A stretch of DNA of 64,000 nt from Gammaproteobacteria bacterium (GTDB taxonomy: Bacteria; Pseudomonadota; Gammaproteobacteria; Pseudomonadales; Pseudohongiellaceae): positions 62,001 to 126,000 of the forward strand of contig JABJIC010000002.1 in NCBI GenBank assembly GCA_018661465.1. The letters are read 5' to 3'. Each line of letters begins with the position of its first letter. Position 1 is the first letter of the stretch. The notes beneath the pieces were generated by a model. It was not told where the DNA came from. It saw nothing but the letters and a program-made list of their open reading frames with translations, and made no database searches. Below, piece after piece: positions 17,100 to 25,130 of this stretch. The translations under genes were made by a program, and so were the position numbers.

Positions 17100-18110
17100 A
17101 TGAACCCTAATGCAACACGTCTACTTGTTGTTTCCTTTTGCTTAATCGGTGGCGCCGAAACGCTTGCCCAAGATAATGCGAGCCTGCCCCGAACTGAATT
17201 TGACCAGCCCGACATGCAAGGTGTTTGGTTCTATGGCACGAGCACTCCCTTTGATCGTATGGAAGCCTTGGGTGATAAGCAATCCTATACCGAAGCGGAA
17301 GCCAACGAGCTGATGGAAGCTCTGCTTGCGGCAGATAAGATGAAGGCCGAACCATTAGGTGCAGAGAGAGGCGCACCGGAGGCGGGGGGAGCTATTGCTC
17401 AAAACGCTGATCATAACTTCTCCGATTCCCGTATCAATCCAGTGATAATAGACGGTCAATATCGTACTTCTCAGATCATTAGCCCGGCTAATGGCAGGTT
17501 TCCCTACAGGGAAGGAGGCATGGACATGTTTCAGAAGTGGCAGGCCGAAGGTCATGGTGGTTTCGATGGCCCTGAAATACGACCCGCCAGTGAACGTTGT
17601 GTTGGCCCTAACGGTGGACCTATGGCGCCAATGGTTAGTTGGTTTTATAACGCTAATCTACAAATAGTACAGACCGAAGATTATGTGATGATGCTATCGG
17701 AGATGAATCACGACGCCCGCATTATTCCTCTCACACAAACTCGCGCAGGCAATACTCAAGCCCTGTGGCAGGGTAACTCAATAGGGCATTGGGATGGAGA
17801 TGTGTTAGTTGTGGAGACCACGGGCTTTCGTCCTGAACAATCCTGGTTTGCCTTTCGTATGTCAGATCAATTGCAGGTAACTGAACGCTTCGAACTGGTG
17901 AGCGAAGAAGAGATACGTTACAGCTACACCTTTACAGATCCTGAAATTTATACCGAAGCCGTGACCGTGGAGAAAAACATTACGCGAAGAGCGCCTGGTG
18001 AAGAATTATTTGAATACGCCTGCCACGAAGGGAATTATTCAATGGCGTCTATATTGGCCGGTGCACGAAGACAGGAAGCTGATTTACTGTCTGCGAGTAG
18101 GGAGCAATAA
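17100..18110 (+). CDS. Exported protein of a marine/acidobacterial uncharacterised family
   Basis: The 336-residue protein starts with a signal peptide ending near AETLAQD. Conserved-looking blocks are QGVWFYG near the mature N terminus, SIGHWDGDVLVVETTGF, VTERFELVSEEEIRYSYTF and FEYACHEGNYSMASILAGARR at the C terminus. I know these blocks from many exported hypothetical proteins but no function is established. ATG 17100 has AAGG 6 bases upstream; the frame runs back to 17007 without signal features. Confidence 0.7.
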   Translation: MNPNATRLLVVSFCLIGGAETLAQDNASLPRTEFDQPDMQGVWFYGTSTPFDRMEALGDKQSYTEAEANELMEALLAADKMKAEPLGAERGAPEAGGAIAQNADHNFSDSRINPVIIDGQYRTSQIISPANGRFPYREGGMDMFQKWQAEGHGGFDGPEIRPASERCVGPNGGPMAPMVSWFYNANLQIVQTEDYVMMLSEMNHDARIIPLTQTRAGNTQALWQGNSIGHWDGDVLVVETTGFRPEQSWFAFRMSDQLQVTERFELVSEEEIRYSYTFTDPEIYTEAVTVEKNITRRAPGEELFEYACHEGNYSMASILAGARRQEADLLSASREQ

Positions 18111-18132
18111 ACAGCACAATGAACAGCGAAAA

Positions 18133-18603
18133 CTAGCGCGCTTCAAATTCCATGGCGATATCAGTAGTTGGAGTAGTAAGAATAATATTCTCACCACTAA
18201 TACTGAACGCTGTTGTGTCTGGCAGGTTGATTATCAGATTATTGTGAAGAGAGCCTGGAGGGCATAGTCGCCGAGTTGTGATGAGTGGCTCAAAGCGCAG
18301 GTCGAACCCTTCCTGAACCCAGGTACCGCTTAAACGGTTACAGTCTGAATTACCTGTCAGTCGACTCTCATCGCGGAAGTTCAGCGAATAAACGCTGGGA
18401 TCATCAGGAACAAAATCAAAACCACCGAGCACGGTAAGCTTTACCAGCTGCCAGTTGGTTCCTTCCAATTGAATGCTTTCTGGTGGAGGTGGAGCTACCT
18501 CTTCCTGGGCTACTTGATCCGCTGGGCTGCAGGCTGAGAAGAGCGTGATAAAGCTTACTGTTATTGTTGCTACAACTAATTTTCGCACGAGAATGGTTTC
18601 CAT
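18133..18603 (-). CDS. META-domain (HslJ-like) lipoprotein
   Basis: The 156-residue lipoprotein (ITLFSAC lipobox) has a Pro/Glu linker and a META domain: LEGTNWQLVKL, then SRLTGNSDCNRLSGTW and LRFEPLITTRRLCPPG. The family includes heat-inducible HslJ, linked to envelope stress and novobiocin resistance. Cysteines in the DCN and RRLC motifs are typical and may form a disulfide. The start is ATG 18603; in-frame upstream codons exist but add nothing signal-like. Confidence 0.78.
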   Translation of the reverse strand: METILVRKLVVATITVSFITLFSACSPADQVAQEEVAPPPPESIQLEGTNWQLVKLTVLGGFDFVPDDPSVYSLNFRDESRLTGNSDCNRLSGTWVQEGFDLRFEPLITTRRLCPPGSLHNNLIINLPDTTAFSISGENIILTTPTTDIAMEFEAR

Positions 18604-18668
18604 TATTCGACTGTAGATAAGATAAGACAGAGGATAGAGCAAATTCAGGTCAGATGTAAATCTCGCGT

Positions 18669-19241
18669 TTATCTCAGATAGGCTTGCGCTACCTTGCGAA
18701 TCGAGTGGCGAATTCCCTTGGCCATAGCTCTGACAGTAATAGTGGCCCTGGATATGCCATCCACATCGTAATTCACTCGAAAGTCCTCAGTAGCATGCTT
18801 GCCCACAAACTGCTCCTGAAATCCGGGAAGCGCTAGGAAGTCTCCCCAATTGTTACGCAGAGACTCTCTGTAATACACCACTTTCAGGCCTGTGATATTG
18901 CCATCGAGGCCGAGTCCAATCAGCACATTAATAGGGGCGCTGTAGCCATTGGCTTCAGGCGGTACATCAGAAGTTAGGTAGATGTAGCCCATTAGAGTCT
19001 TCTCACCCGTAACGGAATCCTCTTTAAAGGCACTGATTACCGGTGGCTCTCCTGCTTTCTCGGAAAAACTGTCAGCCTCAGGCATGACTTCCTGAAGCAA
19101 GGGCAGGGCAGTGTAGTCAGCTCGGCTCGCCGCAGAAGCACCCGATAAGCTACTACCGCCATTAAACAGGATAGCGATGGTTAGCAGTGCGCCGAATAAA
19201 AGGTTTCGGGGCAAAGGCCTGAAGGAGTCACGGGAAGACAT
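18669..19241 (-). CDS. Exported FMN-binding domain protein (RnfG/NosR-like)
   Basis: The 190-residue protein has a membrane or signal segment near residues 13-33, then an FMN-binding domain: APINVLIGLGLDGNITGLKVVYY and the C-terminal DGISRATITVRA (about 161-172). In RnfG, NosR and related proteins FMN is joined to a Thr in a D-x-x-S/T-G-A-T motif by ApbE; here the Gly is Arg (S-R-A-T), and Thr167 would be the acceptor. The ApbE at 9112 could modify it. It is encoded on the same strand as the META lipoprotein, so it may be co-transcribed with it. An alternative TTG start at 19262 adds seven residues. Confidence 0.75.
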   Translation of the reverse strand: MSSRDSFRPLPRNLLFGALLTIAILFNGGSSLSGASAASRADYTALPLLQEVMPEADSFSEKAGEPPVISAFKEDSVTGEKTLMGYIYLTSDVPPEANGYSAPINVLIGLGLDGNITGLKVVYYRESLRNNWGDFLALPGFQEQFVGKHATEDFRVNYDVDGISRATITVRAMAKGIRHSIRKVAQAYLR

Positions 19242-19345
19242 TATTCTATACAGTCCCAACAAGTTGATTTCACAGCAATAACTGCTGAATATTAGAATAG
19301 AATCAAGAGCGTGGGATTGATTTAGTCGAGCTTCAAGTCAAGCAT

Positions 19346-19660
19346 CTAGTCAAGATAAGAACAGCAATAATCAGTGATCGCGGTTACCTTGATATCAAAC
19401 CCCGAATTGGCAGGAACCTCAAAACTGGTGCCTGTGCCGAAAGTTTGCCACTGATCTTGACCAGGCAATAACACTTCAACGTTACCTGCCTGAATTTCCA
19501 TCAATTCCTTTTTCTCGGTACCGAAGTGGTATTCACCTGGCATCATGATACCGAGGGTTTTCTTCTCTCCGGAGGGGAAGGTTACTGCGCGGCTGGTTAC
19601 GTTGCCGTCGAAGTAGATGTTGGCGGTGCGCTTGATGGCGACGTTTTGGAAAGTGTTCAT
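19346..19660 (-). CDS. ppnP: Pyrimidine/purine nucleoside phosphorylase PpnP
   Basis: The 104-residue cupin-fold protein matches PpnP (YaiE, DUF1255) along its whole length: FQNVAIKRTANIYFDG, KKTLGIMMPGEYHFGT, ELMEIQAGNVEVLLPG and the end TDYCCSYLD. It phosphorolyses nucleosides to base plus ribose 1-phosphate in the cytoplasm. It has the normal length and looks intact. Confidence 0.93.
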   Translation of the reverse strand: MNTFQNVAIKRTANIYFDGNVTSRAVTFPSGEKKTLGIMMPGEYHFGTEKKELMEIQAGNVEVLLPGQDQWQTFGTGTSFEVPANSGFDIKVTAITDYCCSYLD

Positions 19661-19910
19661 TTAAGAATACCCAATATGGACATATACAAAAAAGGATTTT
19701 GTCATAATGGGGGATGTAATAATACTATACGGACGCTGGATTCATATATTTTATCATTGGGCGATGTATATGATTGAAGTCCAGTTTGGTTTACTATCTT
19801 TCCAATTAATTGAAGGTTTGCCTACTACTTTTCACATTCTACCCCCTTTTCTGAGTTGAAGTATATTTCTATCGATCTTAGATTTGTGTGTTTTTGAGTA
19901 AGGATATGTT
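19661..19910. other. AT-rich intergenic region
   Basis: About 250 AT-rich bases between ppnP and the glycosyltransferase, marking the start of a compositionally distinct patch. AAGGA lies before the ATG at 19911. No gene is evident. Confidence 0.4.
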
Positions 19911-20927
19911 ATGAGTTCTGAAATTTTGCCTCGAGTAATTATTTCAAATGGTTTTGCGCGTTTTCATCTTGCGGTAGCGTCTACGGCGCTGCATTCTTTA
20001 GGGTTCGAAGTAATTTTGTTAACTGGAGCATATCCTACACCGAGGTTGAAAAAATTTCTGACCCTGACGCGCTTATCAAAAGGCAGAAAAATTTCTCGGC
20101 TGTTAGATCGAGAGGAGGAGATTCCTTTTGAAAATGTTCATTCTGACTATCTATCGGAATCAATTCGAGTGCTAGGAATGATGATAAAAGATATCCCTTT
20201 GCTAAAATCTCTATATCGATATCTGGACTTATTGTCCCTCAAAGTATATGGAATGCGCGCTAAGAAAAAAATCAGAATGCTCGGGAAAACCGGAGATATA
20301 TACCATTACCGAGCGGGTTTTGGTGGTGTATCCGTGAGTGAAGCTAAGAGTATAGGCATGCTTCTGTTATGCGATCATACAATTGCTCATCCTTATGTAT
20401 TAGATTACATGGTGAGTAACGAAGGTAAGTGGCCTTCAAACTCAATATCTGAATCAATAGATTCTAGATGGAAGTATATTCTTAAGGATATAGAGCAAGC
20501 TAAAGAAATATTGACCATTTCCAATTTTGTGAAAGATACATTTACGCACATGGGTTGGGATGGCAGAAAAATTCATGTTATTTGTTTGGGAGTAGATGAA
20601 AAATTTTATCAAGCTATACCAAAGCATGAACCAGTGTATTCGGAGCGTACAAGACTTTTGTTTGCCGGCCTTTTTGAGAAAAGGAAAGGGGCTGTTCAAA
20701 TACTGGAAGCTCTCAGAAAAATAGAAGATTTGGACTTTCAATTGGATGTAGCAGGTAATATTGGGGATGAGTACAAAGACGAGCTACTGAACGACCCTAG
20801 AGTTAATTATTTAGGGCTTCAGTCTAGGACGGAGTTAGCAGAAACAATGTTTGATGCAGACATATTTGTTTTTCCTACTCTAGCGGAAGGGCCTGAGCGG
20901 GGATTGACGATCCCAGCAGGGCGATGA
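19911..20927 (+). pseudogene. Family 4-type glycosyltransferase, 3'-truncated
   Basis: The 338-codon frame has GT-B features: RVIISNGFARFHL at the start, ISNFVKDTF near residue 203, RLLFAGLFEKRKG near 245-257 and ADIFVFPTLAEGP near 316-328. In family 4 enzymes that last block continues into the E-x7-E sugar-nucleotide site and another 60-100 residues; here it breaks into RGLTIPAGR and stops. The distal sequence belongs instead to the start of an opposite-strand secreted protein. The gene is more AT-rich than its neighbours and was probably acquired for surface polysaccharide synthesis, then damaged. A chimeric assembly join is an alternative. Confidence 0.75.
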
Positions 20928-20958
20928 GTAGTGATGCGAGAATGCTTGTTTTTTTCAT
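20875..20958 (-). pseudogene. Signal-peptide stub of a lost secreted protein gene
   Basis: On the minus strand GAGGTG precedes ATG 20958, and 27 codons follow that read as a complete Sec signal peptide: MKKTSILASLLIALLGSS, then IPAQA as the cleavage site and LPLE. A stop follows directly, inside glycosyltransferase sequence. The upstream side (20959-21140) looks like its promoter region. This marks a deletion or recombination joint at about 20880-20900. Confidence 0.6.
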
Positions 20959-21147
20959 TGTTCACCTCGGTTGTTCGTACTGAATAGTTTGTGTTTGTTG
21001 GTGATTTCTTTGCTGTCATTAACGGTTCGGAATTAGTAGTTCCTTGGTGTATTTTTTAGAATAGATAGTTCTTGGAATTGACAGTTCCTAAATTACGTTG
21101 TTTCTAAGTAATAGCTTGCAAGTATTTGATTAAAATACAATTTCTTC

Positions 21148-22065
21148 CTAGGAAATCATTGGGGCGCGTGACTCACCAGACGCCTTGATTTCAGTTTGCT
21201 GTGCTCTGCGTTTTTCTCCCTTGAGTCTCAAGTGCTCACGATTGCTGTCAGCTACCTTTGAGTAGTTGCCCCGCCATTCGTTGTTCTCACTCCAGATATG
21301 CTTGGTTCGCTCCGTGGTGTTGGTTGCGCTTGCGTTTTCCAGCAAATCCAGTGCTTGGGTCGTAATGTCCAGCTGCATCTCCCGATCATAGGGCTTGCCG
21401 CAAGGATTGCCCAATGGGAAATCGGTGTGCAGGTAGCGGGGTACAGAGCAATGCTCAACAATATCAATTGCCGACCCTATGATGACTGTAGGGATACCAT
21501 TTGCTTCCAGATGTCGAGCGATCAGACTCACGGTCTGATGACAGACCGGTCACAAGGGCACCAGTAGCGCGATGTCTACATTGTCCTCTTGGCAACGTTT
21601 GAGAATATCCGGCCCATCCTTCTCCATAGTGTTGCGTTGGCTATAGTCCGTGGGCACCGAATGAAACTGCTCGGCGATGCTGGCGATTCGGCCTGCGGCT
21701 TTGAGTTGATTTAGCTGATTCAGTGGCAGGAAGGAGGCGACATCTTTGGTATGGGTTGCCTTCTTGTCCCAGGATAATTCGTCAGTGTAGAGCGATTCGG
21801 GAATGGGGTCGCAATTGCTGGAATAGACTTGTCGCTGACTGCGGCCGGTCTCAGTATCGGGCATGGCGGTGGTAATAACAGCAATACGGGACTCAGAAAG
21901 CGGTTTCTTCAGCTCGGTGAATGGAGTGTCCTCGAAATGAGCCCAGCGGTAATCTTGCTCATAACCCTGAGCGCGATATAGATCCCGGGTTCGGGTCATA
22001 TAGGGTACGTCGTAAACTGCCAAGCCTTCGCTCCCATTGTTCTGTTGTATGTCTGGTTCAAGCAT
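21148..22065 (-). CDS. GrdB-like selenoprotein, Sec at in-frame TGA (residue 172)
   Basis: A single frame of 305 codons is interrupted only by TGA at 21552-21550. Both sides look like one protein of the glycine/sarcosine/betaine reductase B family: TRTRDLYRAQGYEQDYRWAH near the N terminus, LKKPLSESRIAVITTAMP, then the redox site VPL-U-PVCHQTVSLIARHLE, and IGSAIDIVEHCSVPRYL with FPLGNPCGKPYD. The TGA falls at the first position of a UxxC motif (Sec172, Cys175), where relatives, as I recall, carry Cys or Sec. A SECIS-like hairpin starts 11 bases downstream. The role is probably a thiol/selenol oxidoreductase rather than true glycine reductase, since no other Grd subunits are nearby. SelA-D and tRNA-Sec would have to be elsewhere. 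A nonsense-mutated gene is the alternative. Confidence 0.85.
21521..21552 (-). promoter_or_regulatory. Sec TGA codon and bacterial SECIS-like hairpin
   Basis: TGA lies at 21552-21550. After 10 bases comes a perfect 7-bp stem AUCAGAC/GUCUGAU (21539-21521) with loop CGUGA. The loop G is 19 bases after the UGA and is the second loop base, which meets the known bacterial SECIS rules (short stem, small loop with an early G, roughly 16-37 bases from the UGA). Such a hairpin binds SelB. Confidence 0.75.
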
Positions 22066-22271
22066 AACGGCTTGGAACTAAAAGCAAAAGCGGGGCTGAT
22101 CACTTCGAGGAGAAGACGTGATAATCTCCATCTATATAAATGCCTTTGTAAATCTGCTTTTCCCGGGCTGGTGGCTGAATAAACAAACTATCAGCTGGGG
22201 GGATATGAGATTAGGAACAAGAATAGAGCGAATATGAACAAATGGAATATGGATATAGGGGTGTGGATAGT

Positions 22272-23360
22272 ATGAGTCTTAAAACATTGATTAGAAATTT
22301 GACTGCGGTCAGCATACTTTTTGGCTTAATGGCATGTCAGGAATCAGCAGAAGAGGGAGATAACAACATGAGCACTCAGGCACCTGTTGACGGAGTCAGT
22401 TTTCGATTTGTCGAATCCAACGGTCTTAATATGCGTATCGCCGAGATTGGTGCCAATGAAGGCAGGCCTGTGATGTTGATGGCCCACGGCTGGCCTGAAT
22501 CCTGGTATTCCTATCGGCATCAAATGACCGCGATGGCTGCAGCTGGCTACCACGTAGTTGTGCCGGATATGCGCGGCTATGGAAAAACAGATAAGCCTGC
22601 TGATGTGGATGACTATGACATCGTACATCTGGCCGGCGACATGGTTGGAGTGCTCGATGCCTTGGGTGAAGAGACTGCCATCATGGTTGGCCATGACTGG
22701 GGTTCTATCGTTGCCTGGAATACGGTGCTTATGCATCCAGATCGCTTCACAGCATTGATCGCCATGAGTGTGCCCTATGGTGGACGCGGCCCGCAGTCAC
22801 CGATGGCAGCTTGGAACGCCGCTTTCGGGGATAATTTTTACTATATTCTTTATCACAATGAGCCAGGTGGAGTTGCTGAGGCGGAATACGATTCCAATCC
22901 CCGTGGCTTATTGAGCCGTCTCTATCTGTCACCAACTTCTCCCCGAGAAGCGCCAGTTAATACAGATCCACTTCGTGCAAGCGGTGGCTGGATTGATCGT
23001 CTTGGCGCGGCTATAGGTTTACCCGACTGGCTGACTGAGGATGATCTGGATTACATCGTTGCGGGCTTTGAGGAGTCAGGTTTTCGTGGTGGTGTGAACT
23101 ACTATCGCAACTTCCAGCGCAACTGGGAGATCACTGAGCATTTGCAGGGTGTAAAAGTGGATGTGCCCACGTTGTTTATTGCAGGTGAGCGTGATGTGGT
23201 TATCGCTGGAGCAAGCAAAGAACAATTGACAGGCTCCATGAATCGGGCAGTAAATGACCTCAGAGATGTGGTGCTTGTTCCGGGAATTGGACATTGGGTA
23301 CAGCAGGAGGCTCCGGAAGAAACCAATGAAGCGATGCTAGAGTTTTTGAATAGCCTGTAA
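22272..23360 (+). CDS. Alpha/beta hydrolase lipoprotein, epoxide hydrolase type
   Basis: The 362-residue protein has a lipoprotein signal (FGLMAC, Cys22). The epoxide-hydrolase arrangement follows: oxyanion motif HGWPESW at 72-78, nucleophile Asp142 in GHDWGS, a lid region with YYRNFQ, acid Asp in AGERDVVI, and catalytic His in GIGHWVQQE. It should hydrolyse epoxides, or dehalogenate a related substrate, at the envelope. ATG 22272 gives the signal; the frame is open to 22242. It is divergent from the GrdB-like gene. Confidence 0.85.
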   Translation: MSLKTLIRNLTAVSILFGLMACQESAEEGDNNMSTQAPVDGVSFRFVESNGLNMRIAEIGANEGRPVMLMAHGWPESWYSYRHQMTAMAAAGYHVVVPDMRGYGKTDKPADVDDYDIVHLAGDMVGVLDALGEETAIMVGHDWGSIVAWNTVLMHPDRFTALIAMSVPYGGRGPQSPMAAWNAAFGDNFYYILYHNEPGGVAEAEYDSNPRGLLSRLYLSPTSPREAPVNTDPLRASGGWIDRLGAAIGLPDWLTEDDLDYIVAGFEESGFRGGVNYYRNFQRNWEITEHLQGVKVDVPTLFIAGERDVVIAGASKEQLTGSMNRAVNDLRDVVLVPGIGHWVQQEAPEETNEAMLEFLNSL

Positions 23361-23490
23361 GTGACAAGCTCTAGCTGGCGAGTTGTAAATAAGAGATGTA
23401 AGTGTAGAGCTATAAACAAGTGCTGTAAGAAACATCAAAAATTTAGAAGTAGAAATAACAGCTTAAGTAGTTGGAAATGGCGTTAATGAA

Positions 23491-23565
23491 AACTAATTCA
23501 GCAGGAAATAGTTCAGCAGGAAATAGTTCAGTAGGAAATAGTTCAATAGGAAATAGTTCAGTAAA
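23491..23565. repeat. 15-bp tandem repeat upstream of the amidohydrolase
   Basis: Five near-identical 15-bp units (AAATAGTTCAGYAGG type) run from 23491 to 23565, with two decayed units after them. The length keeps the reading frame, so the upstream frame could encode (G-N-S-S-A/V/I)n, but the real start is probably downstream at 23606. Confidence 0.8.
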
Positions 23566-23605
23566 ATATGGTCCAGCAACTAATAATTCAATGAAGGATC
23601 GCCTA

Positions 23606-24940
23606 ATGAAAAGCCATTCAATGAAACTCCTCGGCTCCATGGTTTTGTCTTTAGCCATTTCTCATTCGTCTTTTGCTGCAGATGAAGCTATTCGTCAAGG
23701 CATTGCCGATCACTATGACTCTCATCTCTCCGATCTGTTTACCTGGTTTCACCAGAACCCCGAACTGGGATTTCTGGAGCAGAAGACAGCCGAACGTCTC
23801 GCGCAAGAATTGAGAGACCTTGGCATTCCCGTCACCGAAGGAATTGGCGGAACAGGTCTGGTTGGTATGATCGAAAACGGTCCCGGCCCCTTAGTGTTGG
23901 TTCGAGCCGATATGGATGGCCTGCCTTTACTGGAAGACAGCGGCCTAAGTTATTCATCACGGAATCGACAGATAGGGCGCGACGGAATTGAAACTCCGGT
24001 CATGCACGCCTGCGGTCACGATATGCACATGACTACTCTGGTGGGCACGGCAAAGTTATTGATGGACACTCGCGATAGTTGGAGCGGCACCATAATGCTG
24101 GTAGGTCAGCCAGCCGAAGAAATTATTAACGGCGCCAAAGCGATGTTGGACGATGGCCTCTATCAACGATTTGGCGTGCCTGATTACGCCATTGGTTTGC
24201 ACGTTAGCTCCGGTATGCCTAGTGGCATGGTAGCGGTGCGGGAAGGCATTGTTCAGTCCAGTGCTGACAGTGTAGATATTAAGGTTCGGGGTATTGGTGG
24301 CCACGGCGCTTATCCTCATCAAACGGTTGATCCAATTTATGTTTCCTCACAAGTGGTAATCGCCTTGCAAGGGATCATAAGCAGGCAGATAAATCCCCTG
24401 TCTCCCGCAGTGATCACAGTTGGTTCTTTTCAGGGCGGAAGCAAACACAACATCATCTCTAATGAAGTAGACCTTCAACTAACGGTGCGAACTGATTCAG
24501 AAAGCACCAGAGATCAAGTGTTGGGAAGTATTAGAGAGACTGCATTGAATATAGGTAGACTCAATGGTCTTCCTGATGACTTGCTGCCAATTGTTTCCAT
24601 GGGTTTTGAAAGTACGCCGACTAATGTCAACGACAGTGATGCGGTACAAAGAGTATTGCTAGCCTGGGAAGCTCAGCTAGGGTATAACCCTCTGGTGACT
24701 GCTCCAAGAACAGGAATGGGTGCAGAAGACTTTGCCTATTTCACTCAGACCGAACATGACGTGCCGGGTGTATTCTTTTCAGTGGGTGGTACACCGCCTG
24801 CATTGATGAGAGAGATTGCAGCGGGTAGAACCAATGCGCCACCTCATCATTCTCCTTTCTTTCTTATCGACCCTTCATCAGTGAAAGCTGGTGTAGAGGC
24901 TATGTACACGGCGGCGATTGAGTTATTGCAAACTCCATGA
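23606..24940 (+). CDS. M20 family amidohydrolase (hippurate/IAA-amino-acid hydrolase-like)
   Basis: The 444-residue protein has a signal peptide (cleavage near SSFAAD), so it is likely periplasmic. M20D motifs are present: WFHQNPELGFLEQKTA, RADMDGLPLLED, the metal block HACGHDMHMT, GQPAEEIINGAKAML with the Glu pair, and GMGAEDFAYF near the C terminus. It should release an acyl or aromatic group from N-acyl amino acids. AAGGA lies 7 bases before ATG 23606. The frame continues upstream through the 15-bp repeat to 23471, so a longer low-complexity N terminus is possible but less likely. Confidence 0.85.
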   Translation: MKSHSMKLLGSMVLSLAISHSSFAADEAIRQGIADHYDSHLSDLFTWFHQNPELGFLEQKTAERLAQELRDLGIPVTEGIGGTGLVGMIENGPGPLVLVRADMDGLPLLEDSGLSYSSRNRQIGRDGIETPVMHACGHDMHMTTLVGTAKLLMDTRDSWSGTIMLVGQPAEEIINGAKAMLDDGLYQRFGVPDYAIGLHVSSGMPSGMVAVREGIVQSSADSVDIKVRGIGGHGAYPHQTVDPIYVSSQVVIALQGIISRQINPLSPAVITVGSFQGGSKHNIISNEVDLQLTVRTDSESTRDQVLGSIRETALNIGRLNGLPDDLLPIVSMGFESTPTNVNDSDAVQRVLLAWEAQLGYNPLVTAPRTGMGAEDFAYFTQTEHDVPGVFFSVGGTPPALMREIAAGRTNAPPHHSPFFLIDPSSVKAGVEAMYTAAIELLQTP

Positions 24941-25064
24941 GTAAGGATTTCTGTAGCAAGAGTTAGCTGAGTTAAGAACGGTGGTTGGAAAAAAGAAAGC
25001 AGAAAAGCAACCAGAAACAGAAAACAGAAAACAGAATAATAGAGCAGAACAAATTGTACAAAAC

Positions 25065-25098
25065 AAAAGGGCGGAACCTTTACAGTTCCGCCCTTTTT
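25065..25098. terminator. Bidirectional terminator
   Basis: Arms AAAAGGGCGGAAC and GTTCCGCCCTTTT with a 7-base loop lie between convergent genes. The A tract and T tract serve both directions. Confidence 0.82.
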
Positions 25099-25130
25099 AT
25101 TCCAGTGCTTTTTATCAGCCGTGATATGAA

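Noticed and set aside
21148..22065. Frameshifted pseudogene explanation for the split GrdB-like frames
   Set aside because: The two parts are in the same phase with only a TGA between them, the sequence reads through a UxxC motif, and a SECIS-like hairpin follows. Recoding explains this better.
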